The notes under the pieces: model-generated
The model's database searches: none
Told to the model about the DNA's origin: nothing
Seen by the model: the letters and a program-made list of their open reading frames with translations, nothing else
DNA from: an uncultured Clostridium sp.
GTDB taxonomy: Bacteria; Bacillota; Clostridia; TANB77; CAG-508
Direction of reading: 5' to 3'
Length of the DNA stretch: 63,539 nucleotides
Assembly (NCBI GenBank): GCA_900555615.1
Contig: USMB01000003.1
Location: 1 to 63,539 of the forward strand
Translations under genes and position numbers: made by a program
Shown here: in pieces, positions 62,215 to 63,539 of the stretch
Layout: every line of letters begins with the position of its first letter
How positions within the stretch are numbered: the first letter of the stretch is position 1

Positions 62215-63539
62215 TTAGCATAATATCGCTTTTATTCTTCTAACTCCTGAAGAACTTGATTCTTCTTTCTTTATTTTGAAGTGTCCTAATTCAGATGTGT
62301 TTGAAACATGAGGTCCTCCACATAATTCAAGTGAAACATCTCCAATTTTATAAACTGATACAATATCGCCATATTTTTCAATAAACATAGCTTCTGCTCC
62401 CATTTTTATTGCATCTTCTTTTTTCATTTCTAAATGTTCAACTGGAATTGCTTGGCTAATCCATTCATTTACTAAATCCTCTGTTTTTTGTTTTTCTTCA
62501 TCTGTCATTTTTGCTGGATGTGAAAAGTCAAATCTCATTCTTTCTGCTGTTATATTGCTTCCTCTTTGATGTACATGTGCTCCTAATACTTGCTTTAATG
62601 CTGCATTTAATAAATGTGTTGCAGTATGATACTTTGTTTCCATTTCTCCTGTTGATGCTAATCCACCTTTAAATTTTTGTTCAGAACCTGCTCTTGATTT
62701 TTCTTGATGTTCTTTAAATAGTTTTTCAAATTCTTCTTTATCTATTTTCATCCCATTTTCTGTTGCTAACTCTTCTGTTACTTCTGGTGGGAATCCATAT
62801 GTGTCATATAATCTAAATACCATTTTTCCTGGCACTATATTTTGTCCTTGTTCTTTTACAGTTTCTATTTCTTTTGCAAATTCTTTTTCACCTTTTTCAA
62901 GTGTTTTTACGAATTTGTCTTTTTCTTCTAATATTACTGTTTTTATTGTATCTCTATTTGTTTCAAGTGCTGGATACATTTCTTTTAAATTTTCCACATT
63001 TATATCTATTAATGTTGATAATTCATCTAATGATATTTGTAATTTATTCATATGTCTTACCATTCTACGAATTAATCTTCTTAATATATATCCTCTATCA
63101 ACATTGCTTGGTCTTCCGCCATCACATATTATCATCATACTTGAACGTAAATGTTCTGCAACAATTCTTCTACTTGCTATATTATCTACTTTTTGTAACT
63201 CTACTAGTTTGTCCATAATTGGTGCAAATAATTCAGTTTCAAATGGTGTTTCTTTTCCTTCTAACAACATTGTCATTCTTTCAAGCCCAAGTCCAGTATC
63301 AACATTGTGTTGTTTTAATTTTGAATATTTACCATTTTCGTCTTTATAGAATTCCATGAATACATTGTTCCAAATTTCAACATATTTTCCGCATCCACAT
63401 GATGGATTACATTCAGGTGAACATTTTGGCTTTCCTGTATCATAAAACATTTCTGTATCAGGTCCACAAGGTCCTGTTTCTCCAGCTATCCACCAGTTAT
63501 CATCTTTTCCAAAATAATATATTCTTTCTTCTGGAATTC
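62215..63539 (-). CDS. alaS: Alanyl-tRNA synthetase, 5' end outside window, no C-Ala domain
   Basis: The frame enters from the right edge (before 63450 it reads WIAGETGPCGPDTEM) and ends at 62215. Visible are the end of the class II catalytic core (DTGLGLERMTMLLEG), the tRNA-recognition helices (RRLIRRMVRHM), and the editing domain with zinc ligands HTATH and CGGPH, which removes Ser and Gly mischarged on tRNA-Ala. It then stops after SSSSGVRRIKAILC, near residue 690 of E. coli AlaRS, without the DHHA1/C-Ala domain used for dimer formation and tRNA binding. The stop is followed at once by the HIT gene, with no shifted remnant. The length upstream is unknown. Confidence 0.93.
   Translation of the reverse strand, partial: IPEERIYYFGKDDNWWIAGETGPCGPDTEMFYDTGKPKCSPECNPSCGCGKYVEIWNNVFMEFYKDENGKYSKLKQHNVDTGLGLERMTMLLEGKETPFETELFAPIMDKLVELQKVDNIASRRIVAEHLRSSMMIICDGGRPSNVDRGYILRRLIRRMVRHMNKLQISLDELSTLIDINVENLKEMYPALETNRDTIKTVILEEKDKFVKTLEKGEKEFAKEIETVKEQGQNIVPGKMVFRLYDTYGFPPEVTEELATENGMKIDKEEFEKLFKEHQEKSRAGSEQKFKGGLASTGEMETKYHTATHLLNAALKQVLGAHVHQRGSNITAERMRFDFSHPAKMTDEEKQKTEDLVNEWISQAIPVEHLEMKKEDAIKMGAEAMFIEKYGDIVSVYKIGDVSLELCGGPHVSNTSELGHFKIKKEESSSSGVRRIKAILC

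Overview
The window is AT-rich DNA from a member of the Clostridia (Firmicutes). SpoIIID, SepF, DivIVA, YqzL, CdaA and pyrimidine-nucleoside phosphorylase, strong AGGAGG ribosome sites and near-perfect TTGACA-N17-TATAAT promoters all point there. The low G+C, a short AlaRS and many clustered glycosyltransferases resemble uncultured gut Clostridia, but the genus cannot be named from this sequence. Almost every gene is on the minus strand, so gene order below follows transcription from right to left. Only three genes are on the plus strand: a 38-aa Cys-rich peptide, an atypical 132-aa gene, and htrA.

Layout. Right end to 47 kb is housekeeping: alaS (5' end outside) and a HIT hydrolase, then a sortase; ligA, an 80-aa protein and folD; dprA; a divergent DnaB-like ATPase leading into spoIIID; a membrane-anchored protein; divergent htrA; then an unknown membrane protein, rnhB and pyrimidine phosphorylase; a 56-aa membrane peptide, cdaA and truA; a membrane protein; tRNA-Met; and a 775-aa unknown protein, era, yqzL and recO. 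At 42.6 kb an atypical plus-strand gene and a glycosyltransferase gene share interlocked divergent promoters.

From 41.5 to 19.7 kb runs what looks like one long operon for a cell-surface glycan. It holds an ABC exporter (Wzm/Wzt with a glycan-binding C-terminus), a methyltransferase/kinase-like/coiled-coil protein built like the WbdD chain terminator, several GT2 enzymes (one fused to a WbsX domain), and a side-chain module of GT2, DUF2304, GtrA, a polytopic DUF2142 protein and a Wzx-like flippase. It ends with two secreted wall hydrolases (GH25 and M14) that share near-identical Ig-like repeats. The M14 gene has a frameshift. I infer that the operon builds, caps, exports and decorates a wall polysaccharide and makes hydrolases that may dock on it.

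From 19.6 kb to the left end: galE, a GtrB-like GT2 and mreB; a VWA surface protein with a sorting-like tail; the small Cys-rich peptide; mutL, miaA and an HlyD-like protein; sepF and divIVA; rsmD, an ATPase-like coiled-coil protein, ftsK/spoIIIE, an unknown protein, a beta-CASP nuclease and a GH15 glucoamylase; and the start of a 2-oxoacid:ferredoxin oxidoreductase gamma subunit. The rsmD and sepF promoters share a two-part upstream element that may coordinate division genes. I saw no insertion sequence, prophage, CRISPR array or rRNA.
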